Shown here: positions 1-5,641 of the stretch, in pieces
Layout: every line of letters starts with the position of its first letter
How positions within the stretch are numbered: position 1 is the first letter of the stretch
Source: an uncultured beta proteobacterium
GTDB taxonomy: Bacteria; Pseudomonadota; Gammaproteobacteria; Burkholderiales; Burkholderiaceae
DNA length: 5,641 nt
NCBI GenBank assembly: GCA_903938955.1
Contig: CAJAFJ010000610.1
Span: 1-5,641, forward strand
Direction of reading: 5' to 3'
Notes under the pieces: generated by a model
What the model was told of the DNA's origin: nothing
Databases searched by the model: none
What the model saw: only the letters and a program-made list of their open reading frames with translations
Made by a program: the position numbers and the translations under genes

Positions 1-1749
1 ATCGGAGGCGATCTTGATTTTGTTGATGTAATTGCGTTGCCGGGCGTTCAGCTCGGTATTGAGTGCCAGATCTGCCATGCCGATGACGGCATTCATGGGG
101 GTGCGGATTTCGTGGCTCATATTGGCCAGAAACAACGATTTGGCGTCGTTGGAGGCCTGTGCTTCTTCTTTTGCTTTTTTCAGATCCGCCAATAAGGCAC
201 GCATCACTGTCACATCCCGGGCGATGCCCAGCACACCGATCAAATCGCCCTCGATATCTCGCACCGCGACCTTGGTGGTCTCAAGTCGTACCGTGCGACC
301 CTCGGTTTGGTTCTCCACCCATTCTTCGTAAACGAGGGGCACAGGGCTTGCTGCGGCGGCAAGATCATGAGCTTCAAAGGCTTCGACAACGTCAGGCGGG
401 GAGAAGTCACAGTCCCTTTTGCCAATCACCACACTGGCGGGTGCACCAATTAATTTTGCGAAAGCGGGGTTGCAGGAAATAAAAATGCCATTCGCGTCCT
501 TCATCCACACCATATCGGGGATGGCACTCAGCAGTGCTTGGAGTTGGCCGCGTTGATGTTCGGAGTTTTTAAGCTCTTCAGTGATGACCTGGGTGAGGTG
601 CAACACGCGCTCTTCCGCGTGTATTTGATCCGTGATGTCGCGAAAACTCCAGACCCGGCCCACCACCTCGTCGCGTAGCTTTTGGGGGTGGGAGAAGAGC
701 CAAAAAACGCGTCCATCCGCAAACATTAGTTTGTGTCGGTAAATGGCTTTTGGTGTGTTGAAAAGGTCCTGGACCTTTTGCAGGAAGAATTCTGGATCTT
801 TCAATTGCGCTGTGGCAAATTGAAGAATCTCGTGTTCATTGCCCCTGGCGACGAGTTCATCCGATAGGCGCCACATTTCGGCAAAACGCTTGTTGGAGGA
901 GGTGATTTGACCCTCACTGTTGATCACCACAATGCCATTGTCCGTGGCTTCTAAAGTGGCTTCGACCAGTGACCGCGCCTGCGATGCGCGTTGGGAGGCC
1001 AGTTCGACGGCCTGCATGGAGGCGGCGATATCCTGGGTCCGCTCGACGACTTTGGCCTCCAGATGTTCATTCAGGTCTTTGAGTTTGTCCATCAACTGCA
1101 ACTGCAGGCGTCTTTCGGACTCCAGTTTTTTTTGCCAAACCGAGATCGCATAGGCGGCTACCAACAACAACAGCAGTGTCGTGATGGTGAGTGAAATGAC
1201 GCGGCTGTTTTGAACGAGAGACACCTGCTCCTGGTCAGCCAGTACGCGGGAGGCTTCAGAATTGGCAGCCAGCGTCAGCGCGTGAACATCGGCGCCAATG
1301 ACCTCAAGCTTGCTTAAAATTGTGAGCAGTTCGCTGGCTTGTGGCGGTGTTTTGTCCAATGCACTGCCCAATGAGCGCATCAGCTCTTCGACGACGGGCA
1401 TGGCTTGCGCATACTCGGGTCGATTGACCAGCCCCGCGATATTGGTACTTTCGCGCAGCAGCGCAATCCGGCTAAGCAGCAACTCATGTCGCAATCGCAG
1501 TTGATCCACGTCGTAGGGCTGTTTGCGCCCATTGACCGCCAGATCAAGCGTGCGTTGCAGCAGTAAAAATTGTCTTTCAAACTGGAACGAGAGCGCGGTG
1601 ATTGAGTCGGACTGCAGACCTGCGGCTTGTTTGATGGCGCTGCGTTGTTTGCTCTCCAATACCAGCACGACGACCATGACCAAGGCCATCAAGGCCGTAC
1701 CAAGCGCTAACCAAAATTGATGACTGCGCAGGCGTTTTCCTTCAAGCAT
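1..1749 (-). CDS. Membrane sensor histidine kinase with two PAS domains (C-terminus beyond window)
   Basis: Reading the minus strand from ATG at 1749 gives 583 uninterrupted codons to the window edge. TM1 is about residues 12-31 and TM2 about 184-205 ([18 protein letters not shown]). Between them lie about 150 mostly helical, presumably periplasmic residues. After TM2 come a coiled-coil linker (about 206-260), PAS1 (about 262-375, ending WSFRDITD), PAS2 (about 403-514, with [13 protein letters not shown] and ending GIARDVT), a short helix and the HisKA H-box [20 protein letters not shown]. The phosphoacceptor is His546. The ATPase domain, and any receiver or Hpt domains, would lie beyond base 1; this H-box type is common in hybrid kinases. 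The protein should autophosphorylate in response to a periplasmic or PAS-sensed signal and pass phosphate on. The start lies 7 bases after the stop of the upstream gene, with a weak GAGTGAG ribosome site, which suggests coupling. An in-frame TTG at 1764 is a less likely start. The ligand is unknown. Confidence 0.93.
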   Translation of the reverse strand, partial: MLEGKRLRSHQFWLALGTALMALVMVVVLVLESKQRSAIKQAAGLQSDSITALSFQFERQFLLLQRTLDLAVNGRKQPYDVDQLRLRHELLLSRIALLRESTNIAGLVNRPEYAQAMPVVEELMRSLGSALDKTPPQASELLTILSKLEVIGADVHALTLAANSEASRVLADQEQVSLVQNSRVISLTITTLLLLLVAAYAISVWQKKLESERRLQLQLMDKLKDLNEHLEAKVVERTQDIAASMQAVELASQRASQARSLVEATLEATDNGIVVINSEGQITSSNKRFAEMWRLSDELVARGNEHEILQFATAQLKDPEFFLQKVQDLFNTPKAIYRHKLMFADGRVFWLFSHPQKLRDEVVGRVWSFRDITDQIHAEERVLHLTQVITEELKNSEHQRGQLQALLSAIPDMVWMKDANGIFISCNPAFAKLIGAPASVVIGKRDCDFSPPDVVEAFEAHDLAAAASPVPLVYEEWVENQTEGRTVRLETTKVAVRDIEGDLIGVLGIARDVTVMRALLADLKKAKEEAQASNDAKSLFLANMSHEIRTPMNAVIGMADLALNTELNARQRNYINKIKIASD

Positions 1750-1756
1750 CGTTAAC

Positions 1757-2260
1757 TCACTCAATCTTCATCGACCGAAGTTGCCACGCAGAGCGCTCGT
1801 AATACACCCGCGAGCGAAGTTCTTCCTGGGTGTCAAACGGGTAAACGATGAACAAAGGCCCCTTTGTTTTGACCGGAATGATCTTGTCATTCATCTCGTA
1901 AGCCAGAATGACATCAAATTTTTGTGCATCTTCCAAGGGAATGCTGGTCACATAGTCGTTGAGTGCCAATGCCCTGATGGTGCTGCCACTGGCCTTCACG
2001 GCGGATAACACATCGCGTAGCAAGGGACCGGTGAATTTGATCGGTTTTTTGTCCCAGGGGGTCAGTGTGGTGAATGATTGTTGAGGCAGTTGCTTGAGCA
2101 TTGCCAAATCGAAAGCGGCGCCACCGGGTGTATTTTCCTCACCGATCTTGCCTGAAATGGTTAAGATAACCGGGCCATTGGCTGGCTGCAACGCGGTCGC
2201 AGGCCCTGCCATTGAAACTAGTAAAGCCCCCGTTGCTATTAACTTACCCATCAGATTCAT
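1757..2260 (-). CDS. Exported molybdopterin-oxidoreductase-like (SUOX-fold) protein lacking cysteine
   Basis: This is a complete 167-residue protein. Residues 1-23 form a signal peptide (basic Lys6, hydrophobic core [12 protein letters not shown], likely cleavage after ATA), so the mature protein should be periplasmic. The body resembles small proteins annotated as molybdopterin-dependent oxidoreductase: ILTISGKIG (32-40), then [18 protein letters not shown] (68-85), which matches the W..GxPLxDLL segment of sulfite-oxidase/YedY folds, then [13 protein letters not shown] (99-111) and [10 protein letters not shown] (134-143). The translation contains no cysteine, so the residue that ligates molybdenum in true family enzymes is absent and catalysis is doubtful. 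The start is supported by a good ribosome site, AAGGGA (2272-2267), six bases before ATG. It is followed after 7 bases by the sensor kinase gene, so a role as periplasmic ligand-binding partner is likely but inferred. The family match is by motif memory only. Confidence 0.85.
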   Translation of the reverse strand: MNLMGKLIATGALLVSMAGPATALQPANGPVILTISGKIGEENTPGGAAFDLAMLKQLPQQSFTTLTPWDKKPIKFTGPLLRDVLSAVKASGSTIRALALNDYVTSIPLEDAQKFDVILAYEMNDKIIPVKTKGPLFIVYPFDTQEELRSRVYYERSAWQLRSMKIE

Positions 2261-2621
2261 AGAGTTTCCCTTCGATCGTTATAAACGCGGCCAACACCAA
2301 ACACTATTCATGGTCAGAGCTACTGCAGTCTTACGGCTGAATAAAGTTTACAGATGAATGTTATTTTGTTACCAGTACAAATTCTCACCCAGGCGCATTA
2401 AACAAGGCGATGCTGGCTTTATGTGTTCGACGAGGTGTACGTTCTGGCCGCATTCGATACGCACATTGCGTGCCACCACGTAGATAAAAATCTCAGCCCT
2501 TGCACGGCCACAAGGTTAATGAGCGCTGACGTTAAAACGGGCACCTTGCTGGGTGCCCGTTATTTTAAAAAATGGCTTCGGGTCGCTACGGCGAAATGCC
2601 GTGGATGATCTGTCGCTGTTT
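2261..2621. other. Intergenic region: leader of the SUOX-like/kinase operon and terminator of the DUF3297 operon
   Basis: No gene is supported in these 361 bases. The part next to 2260 must carry the promoter and leader of the exported-protein/kinase operon. It is AT-rich around 2340-2375, but I found no -35/-10 pair with acceptable spacing. The strong terminator at 2536-2561 separates this from the upstream gene cluster. A small hairpin, ACGGC-GAAAT-GCCGT (2588-2602), lies just downstream of the DUF3297 stop, and a weak CCTTG/CAAGG pair lies at 2498-2515. The minus strand is open for 48 codons from 2515 to a stop at 2369-2371, without an ATG near its start; it is discussed as a finding rather than called a gene. 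Confidence 0.6.
2536..2561 (-). terminator. Rho-independent terminator, probably bidirectional
   Basis: The arms AACGGGCACC (2536-2545) and GGTGCCCGTT (2552-2561) pair perfectly over 10 bp around a 6-base loop. Read on the minus strand, the stem runs into TTTTAAC, with its last two T's paired; this lies about 60 bases after the DUF3297 stop and would end the nfeD-qmcA-DUF3297 transcript. Read on the plus strand, the stem is followed by ATTTTAAAA, so it could also work in that direction, although no plus-strand gene leads into it. The GC-rich stem, short loop and T-tracts make this a confident call. Confidence 0.88.
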
Positions 2622-2870
2622 TTATTTGTAAAACGCTTCGACCTTGCCCTTCAGCTTGATAAGGAGCGGATGGCCTTTGCGGTCCACCGTTTTTCCTGCT
2701 GGCACCTTCACCCAGCCTTCGCTGATGCAGTATTCCTCAATATTAAAACGCTCTACGTCATTGAAACGAATGCCAATGTCGTGTTGAAACACGGCCGCCA
2801 CATGGTGAGGGCTGCGTGCGTCGCAGGACAAATGGTCGGGCAAAGGAGGGCGTTGGATTTCTTGGTTCAT
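2622..2870 (-). CDS. DUF3297 family protein
   Basis: This is a complete 82-residue protein whose whole length matches my recollection of the DUF3297 family of small proteobacterial proteins. Recognisable segments are LPDHLSCDARSPHH near the N-terminus, then GIRFNDVERFNIEEYCISEG, and VPAGKTVDRKGHPLLIKLKG towards the C-terminus. There is no signal peptide or membrane segment, so it should be cytosolic. The function of the family is not known to me. It has two cysteines (in LSCDA and EEYCIS) but no CXXC metal motif. The gene begins 59 bases after the qmcA stop on the same strand and is followed by a strong terminator, so it is probably the last gene of the nfeD-qmcA transcript or has its own promoter in the gap. 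The ribosome site is weak (AAAAAGATCC before ATG), but the family N-terminus supports this start. Confidence 0.9.
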   Translation of the reverse strand: MNQEIQRPPLPDHLSCDARSPHHVAAVFQHDIGIRFNDVERFNIEEYCISEGWVKVPAGKTVDRKGHPLLIKLKGKVEAFYK

Positions 2871-2895
2871 GGATCTTTTTAATTAACGGAAATAA

Positions 2896-2920
2896 GTGCC
2901 AATTTTCCATGATTTGGCAC
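2896..2920 (-). terminator. Weak hairpin between qmcA and the DUF3297 gene
   Basis: GTGCCAA (2896-2902) and TTGGCAC (2914-2920) form a 7-bp stem with an 11-base loop, 9 bases past the qmcA stop codon. On the minus strand it is followed by TTATTTCC, a poor T-tract. It could be a leaky terminator or a processing/stability hairpin that lowers expression of the downstream DUF3297 gene relative to qmcA. The stem is short, so the terminator label is tentative. Confidence 0.4.
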
Positions 2921-2929
2921 CAATCCAAA

Positions 2930-3841
2930 TCACGACTTTTGGGTTTGCACCATTTTCATGGCTGAGGTAATCAGTGCCGATACTTCGGTCATGTTGCTCG
3001 GCACGATCAAGGTGGTGGTGGCATCGGCGGCAACTTTGGAATATGCCTCCACCGCTTTTTCGGCCACTTTCAGCTGCACCGCTTCGGCGCCTCCGGGCTG
3101 GCGAATGGCGGCAGCAATGGCGGAAATGGCGCCCGCCGTGGCTTCGGCCACAGCGGTGATGGATTGGGCGTCGCCTTGCGCTTTGTTGATCACGGCTTGT
3201 TTTTCACCTTCAGAGCGGGCGATGAAAGCCTCGCGCTCGCCGGTGGCGATGTTGATTTGTTCTTGACGACGGCCTTCCGAGGCGGCAATCAGGGCGCGTT
3301 TTTCACGTTCAGCGGTAATTTGCTGCTGCATGGCGTGCAGAATTTCTTTTGGCGGCGTCAAGTCCTTGATCTCGTAGCGCAGCACTTTGACACCCCAGTT
3401 CAGGGCCGCTTCGTCAATCGCCTGCACCACCTGGGCGTTGATGATGTCGCGTTCTTCAAAGGTTTTGTCCAGCTCCAGCTTGCCGATGACCGACCGCAGC
3501 GAGGTTTGCGCCAGTTGCGAAATCGCCATGATGTAGTTGCTGGAGCCATAGCTGGCCCGCATGGCATCCGTCACCTGAAAATACAAAATGCCGTCCACCT
3601 GCAACTGCGTGTTGTCTTTGGTGATGCAGACCTGGCTGGCGATGTCCAACGGTACTTCTTTCAGCAGGTGCTTGTAGGCGACTTTGTCCACAAAGGGCAT
3701 CAAAAAGCTCAAACCGGGCGTCAGTGTGCCGTTGTATTTGCCGAGTCGCTCCACCACCCACGCGTGTTGCTGGGGGACGACCTTGACCGATTGGGTGATA
3801 AAGATCACCGCGATGATGAACAGGATGAGTGCAAATTCCAT
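2930..3841 (-). CDS. qmcA: QmcA-like SPFH/band 7 (stomatin/prohibitin) membrane protein
   Basis: This is a complete 303-residue protein, close to the length of E. coli QmcA (about 305). An N-terminal membrane anchor (about residues 3-16, FALILFIIAVIFIT) is followed by the SPFH/band 7 domain with VVPQQHAWVVERLGKYNGTL, the PGLSFLMPFVDKV segment, LQVDGILYFQVTDA and the ERDIINAQVVQAIDEAALNWG segment. Next comes an Ala/Glu-rich coiled coil (about 170-245, with repeated A..EGRRQEQI / ARSEGEKQAVI / KAQGDAQSI units) and a C-terminal tail with LIVPSNMTEVSALITSAM. Family members oligomerise at the inner membrane, organise membrane microdomains and are linked to control of membrane proteolysis (FtsH) and membrane integrity. 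The start is fixed by a strong ribosome site, AAGGAGA (3853-3847), five bases before ATG. It lies 27 bases after the nfeD-like gene, its usual partner. Confidence 0.95.
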   Translation of the reverse strand: MEFALILFIIAVIFITQSVKVVPQQHAWVVERLGKYNGTLTPGLSFLMPFVDKVAYKHLLKEVPLDIASQVCITKDNTQLQVDGILYFQVTDAMRASYGSSNYIMAISQLAQTSLRSVIGKLELDKTFEERDIINAQVVQAIDEAALNWGVKVLRYEIKDLTPPKEILHAMQQQITAEREKRALIAASEGRRQEQINIATGEREAFIARSEGEKQAVINKAQGDAQSITAVAEATAGAISAIAAAIRQPGGAEAVQLKVAEKAVEAYSKVAADATTTLIVPSNMTEVSALITSAMKMVQTQKS

Positions 3842-3868
3842 TAAATTCTCCTTTGATGCCAGCTAAAA

Positions 3869-4294
3869 TTAAGATTTCTTGACGACCAGGCGGCTGCCGA
3901 TCACTTCGATGACGGTGTGCAAGCCCGGCGTGGGTGTATCACCTGGCGCAATGGAGACGTTCCACTGCGCGCCCCGGTATTTCACGCTGCTGGTGCCATC
4001 CGGGTTCCAGGCCTCAACGTGGACGGTTTCTCCGATGTCCATATTGACATTGTGATTGGCACTGGCGGGGAGGCCGCTGGGTTGCTGTTGTTTGTAAGCG
4101 CGCCAAGCCACGACCGAACCGCCACCGATCAGCGCCGCCACCACATACTGCGCGGCAGTTGACGCCCCTAAATGCGCTGAAAGGGCCGCAGCCATTAGCC
4201 CGATGGACACCATCAGCAGATAGAAGGTGCCAGTCACCAATTCAACCCCGATGACCACGCCTGCCAAGACCCACCACATTGTTGATTGCGCCAT
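3869..4294 (-). CDS. NfeD-like membrane protein (partner of the SPFH protein)
   Basis: This is a complete 141-residue protein of the short NfeD type, comparable to E. coli YbbJ. The N-terminal half is hydrophobic: helices at about 7-21 (WWVLAGVVIGVELVT), 24-41 and 47-64, with the acidic Glu18 inside the first helix as in related proteins. A polar linker (65-85, KQQQPSGLPASANHN) leads to a C-terminal OB-fold domain (about 86-140) with the family pattern IGETVHVEAWNPDGTSSVKYRGAQW and a final VIEVIGSRLVVKKS strand. The short type lacks the ClpP-like serine protease domain of long NfeD proteins. It sits upstream of qmcA in the same orientation, the standard nfeD-stomatin arrangement. The ribosome site AAGG (4304-4301) lies 6 bases before ATG. 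It is divergent from the decarboxylase gene and is the likely first gene of its operon. Confidence 0.93.
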   Translation of the reverse strand: MAQSTMWWVLAGVVIGVELVTGTFYLLMVSIGLMAAALSAHLGASTAAQYVVAALIGGGSVVAWRAYKQQQPSGLPASANHNVNMDIGETVHVEAWNPDGTSSVKYRGAQWNVSIAPGDTPTPGLHTVIEVIGSRLVVKKS

Positions 4295-4310
4295 AGGTGC
4301 CTTAATTTTG

Positions 4311-4335
4311 TTGCTATCAATCTATTTTGTAGCAA
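4311..4335. repeat. Inverted repeat TTGCTA...TAGCAA in the divergent intergenic region
   Basis: TTGCTA (4311-4316) and TAGCAA (4330-4335) are perfect 6-base inverted arms around 13 AT-rich bases, followed by TTGAAGCGCTGCGCA. I recall similar GCTAT...TAGC(A/T)...GCGCT short intergenic elements as frequent in Comamonadaceae genomes, so this may be one copy of a dispersed repeat. Its position just upstream of nfeD also allows a role in the 5' leader of the nfeD-qmcA transcript. The arms are seen directly; the repeat-family assignment is from memory. Confidence 0.45.
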
Positions 4336-4358
4336 TTGAAGCGCTGCGCAGGTGAGTT

Positions 4359-4371
4359 GACTTAATAAGTC
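4359..4371. promoter_or_regulatory. Perfect 13-base dyad GACTTAATAAGTC, possible operator
   Basis: GACTTA and TAAGTC are exact reverse complements around a single central base. The site is 53-65 bases upstream of the decarboxylase start and 65-77 bases upstream of the nfeD start. A symmetrical AT-centred site of this size in a divergent intergenic region fits a dimeric regulator binding site, and it overlaps a -35-like TTGACT (4357-4362). No -10 element stands at the right distance from that TTGACT, so the promoter itself is not identified. The binding protein is unknown. Confidence 0.35.
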
Positions 4372-4423
4372 CTTACACTTCGCGGCTGTTTAATATTTTT
4401 CATTTGCGCGGCTGGAGTTACCC

Positions 4424-5641
4424 ATGAAATTTCGCTTTCCCATCATCATCATCGACGAAGATTTCCGCTCTGAAAACACCTCCGGTCTGGGTATTCGGGC
4501 GCTGGCCCAAGCGATTGAATCAGAAGGTCTGGAAGTGCTGGGTGTGACCAGTTACGGCGATCTGAGCCAGTTCGCGCAACAACAAAGTCGCGCCAGTGCG
4601 TTTATTTTGTCGATCGACGATGAAGAGTTCACCCCCGGCCCGGACCTGGACCCGGCCGTGCTGAACCTGCGCCATTTCATTGAAGAAGTTCGCCGCAAGA
4701 ATCTGGATGTGCCAATCTACATCTATGGCGAAACCAAAACCTCGCGCCATCTGCCCAATGACATCTTGCGCGAGTTGCACGGCTTTATTCACATGTTCGA
4801 GGACACGCCCGAGTTTGTGGCGCGCCACATCATCCGCGAAGCTAAAAGCTACCTCGAAGGCGTGCAGCCGCCGTTCTTCAAGGCCTTGCTGGACTATGCT
4901 GAAAACGGTTCTTACTCGTGGCATTGCCCGGGCCACTCCGGTGGCGTCGCTTTCCTGAAAAGCCCGGTTGGGCAGATGTACCACCAGTTTTACGGCGAAA
5001 ACATGCTGCGCGCTGACGTTTGCAACGCGGTGGAAGAACTCGGCCAGTTGCTCGACCATGACGGCGCCATTGGCAAAAGCGAGCGCAATGCCGCGCGTAT
5101 CTTCAACGCCGACCATTGCTTCTTTGTCACCAACGGCACCAGCACCAGCAACAAGATGGTCTGGCACCACACGGTAGCGCCCAACGACATCGTGGTGGTG
5201 GACCGCAATTGCCACAAGTCGAACCTGCACGCCATCATCATGACCGGGGCGATTCCCGTGTTTTTGAAGCCAACGCGCAACCACTTTGGCATCATCGGGC
5301 CGATTCCGAAAAGCGAGTTTGAACCCGCAGCCATCAAGGCCAAAATCATGGCCAACCCCTTGATTCGGGAGCACCTGAAAGGGGTGGACGCCAGCAAAAT
5401 CAAGCCACGTATTCTGACGCTCACCCAGTCCACATACGACGGTGTGTTGTACAACACCGAAACCGTCAAAGGCATGCTGGACGGCTATGTCGAGAACATC
5501 CACTTTGACGAAGCCTGGTTGCCGCACGCAGCATTTCACCCGTTTTATGGTTCGTATCACGCCATGGGCAAGAACCGGGTGCGCCCGAAACACGCCGTGG
5601 TCTATGCCACGCAATCGATCCATAAATTGCTGGCCGGAGAT
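4424..5641 (+). CDS. Orn/Lys/Arg decarboxylase, PLP-dependent (N-terminal 406 residues)
   Basis: Translation from ATG at 4424 is open to the right edge. A GGAG ribosome site (4414-4417) lies 6 bases upstream. Residues 1 to about 130 form the receiver-like wing domain (FPIIIIDEDFRSENTSGLGI, then AFILSIDDEEF). The PLP-dependent fold-type I domain follows, with SWHCPGHSGG (165-174), the phosphate-loop segment TNGTSTSNK (236-244), DRNCHKS with His264 to stack on the cofactor, HFDEAW with Asp362 to bind the pyridine nitrogen, and ATQSIHKLLAG with Lys401 as the PLP Schiff-base lysine. All catalytic landmarks expected this far are intact. Family members are about 710-760 residues and decarboxylate lysine, arginine or ornithine to cadaverine, agmatine or putrescine in the cytosol, for acid resistance or polyamine supply. 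The part in view does not decide the substrate. The gene is divergent from nfeD-qmcA, so shared regulation is possible but unproven. Confidence 0.96.
   Translation, partial: MKFRFPIIIIDEDFRSENTSGLGIRALAQAIESEGLEVLGVTSYGDLSQFAQQQSRASAFILSIDDEEFTPGPDLDPAVLNLRHFIEEVRRKNLDVPIYIYGETKTSRHLPNDILRELHGFIHMFEDTPEFVARHIIREAKSYLEGVQPPFFKALLDYAENGSYSWHCPGHSGGVAFLKSPVGQMYHQFYGENMLRADVCNAVEELGQLLDHDGAIGKSERNAARIFNADHCFFVTNGTSTSNKMVWHHTVAPNDIVVVDRNCHKSNLHAIIMTGAIPVFLKPTRNHFGIIGPIPKSEFEPAAIKAKIMANPLIREHLKGVDASKIKPRILTLTQSTYDGVLYNTETVKGMLDGYVENIHFDEAWLPHAAFHPFYGSYHAMGKNRVRPKHAVVYATQSIHKLLAGD

Noticed and set aside
1..1749. Possible frameshift or pseudogene in the kinase, because only small open frames stand out in this region
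   Set aside because: The minus-strand frame from 1749 is continuous for 583 codons through both membrane segments, both PAS domains and the H-box. It simply runs off the window edge without a stop.
2486..2515. GGGCTGAGA on the minus strand, reminiscent of the TPP riboswitch CUGAGA core
   Set aside because: The other conserved TPP segments (ACC..GAACCUG and the closing stem) are missing, and the downstream gene is not thiamine-related.
2423..2608. Plus-strand open frame of 61 codons in the intergenic region
   Set aside because: It reads straight through the strong terminator hairpin at 2536-2561, has no convincing ribosome site, and its product is unlike any known family.
3164..3844. Plus-strand open frame of 226 codons
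   Set aside because: It is antisense to qmcA, which has a strong ribosome site and full-length family similarity. The translation resembles no family I know.
4357..4396. TTGACT and TAATAT as a sigma70 promoter for the decarboxylase
   Set aside because: The two hexamers are 28 bases apart, far from the 16-18 required, and no alternative partner is well placed for either.
4520..5623. Long minus-strand open frame of 367 codons
   Set aside because: It lies wholly antisense to the decarboxylase gene, whose plus-strand product has all expected catalytic motifs. The antisense translation has no recognisable domain and arises from GC-rich codon use.

Overview
The window looks like chromosomal DNA of a betaproteobacterium, most likely Comamonadaceae (Rhodoferax/Polaromonas-like). 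This rests on protein character (a DUF3297 protein, a QmcA/NfeD pair and a large Orn/Lys/Arg decarboxylase) and on an intergenic TTGCTA...TAGCAA inverted repeat of a kind I recall from that family. It is an inference; no search was run. Six protein genes are supported, two of them cut by the window edges. I see no tRNA, rRNA, CRISPR array, insertion sequence or phage gene.

Layout. (1) 1-2260, minus strand: a two-gene operon. The first gene (1757-2260) encodes a small exported protein with a molybdopterin-oxidoreductase-like (SUOX) fold but no cysteine. Seven bases after its stop begins a membrane sensor histidine kinase (1749 to beyond base 1) with a periplasmic helical domain, two PAS domains and the HisKA H-box. 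The window ends just after the H-box. (2) 2261-2621: a gene-poor interval holding the leader of that operon and a strong bidirectional terminator. (3) 2622-4294, minus strand: nfeD-like gene, qmcA (stomatin/SPFH), then a DUF3297 gene, probably co-transcribed, with a weak hairpin between qmcA and DUF3297. (4) 4295-4423: a divergent intergenic region with an inverted repeat and a perfect 13-base dyad. (5) 4424 to the right edge, plus strand: the N-terminal 406 residues of a PLP-dependent Orn/Lys/Arg decarboxylase, ending just past its PLP-binding lysine.

How the genes may work together. The exported protein and the kinase are the most interesting pair. A secreted SUOX-like protein without the molybdenum-ligating cysteine is unlikely to be an enzyme. 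Encoded immediately before a kinase with a periplasmic sensory domain, it may be a ligand-binding partner of that kinase. NfeD and QmcA form a known type of membrane pair (SPFH scaffold plus OB-fold membrane partner). The decarboxylase is probably an amino-acid-dependent acid-resistance or polyamine enzyme; its substrate cannot be decided here.
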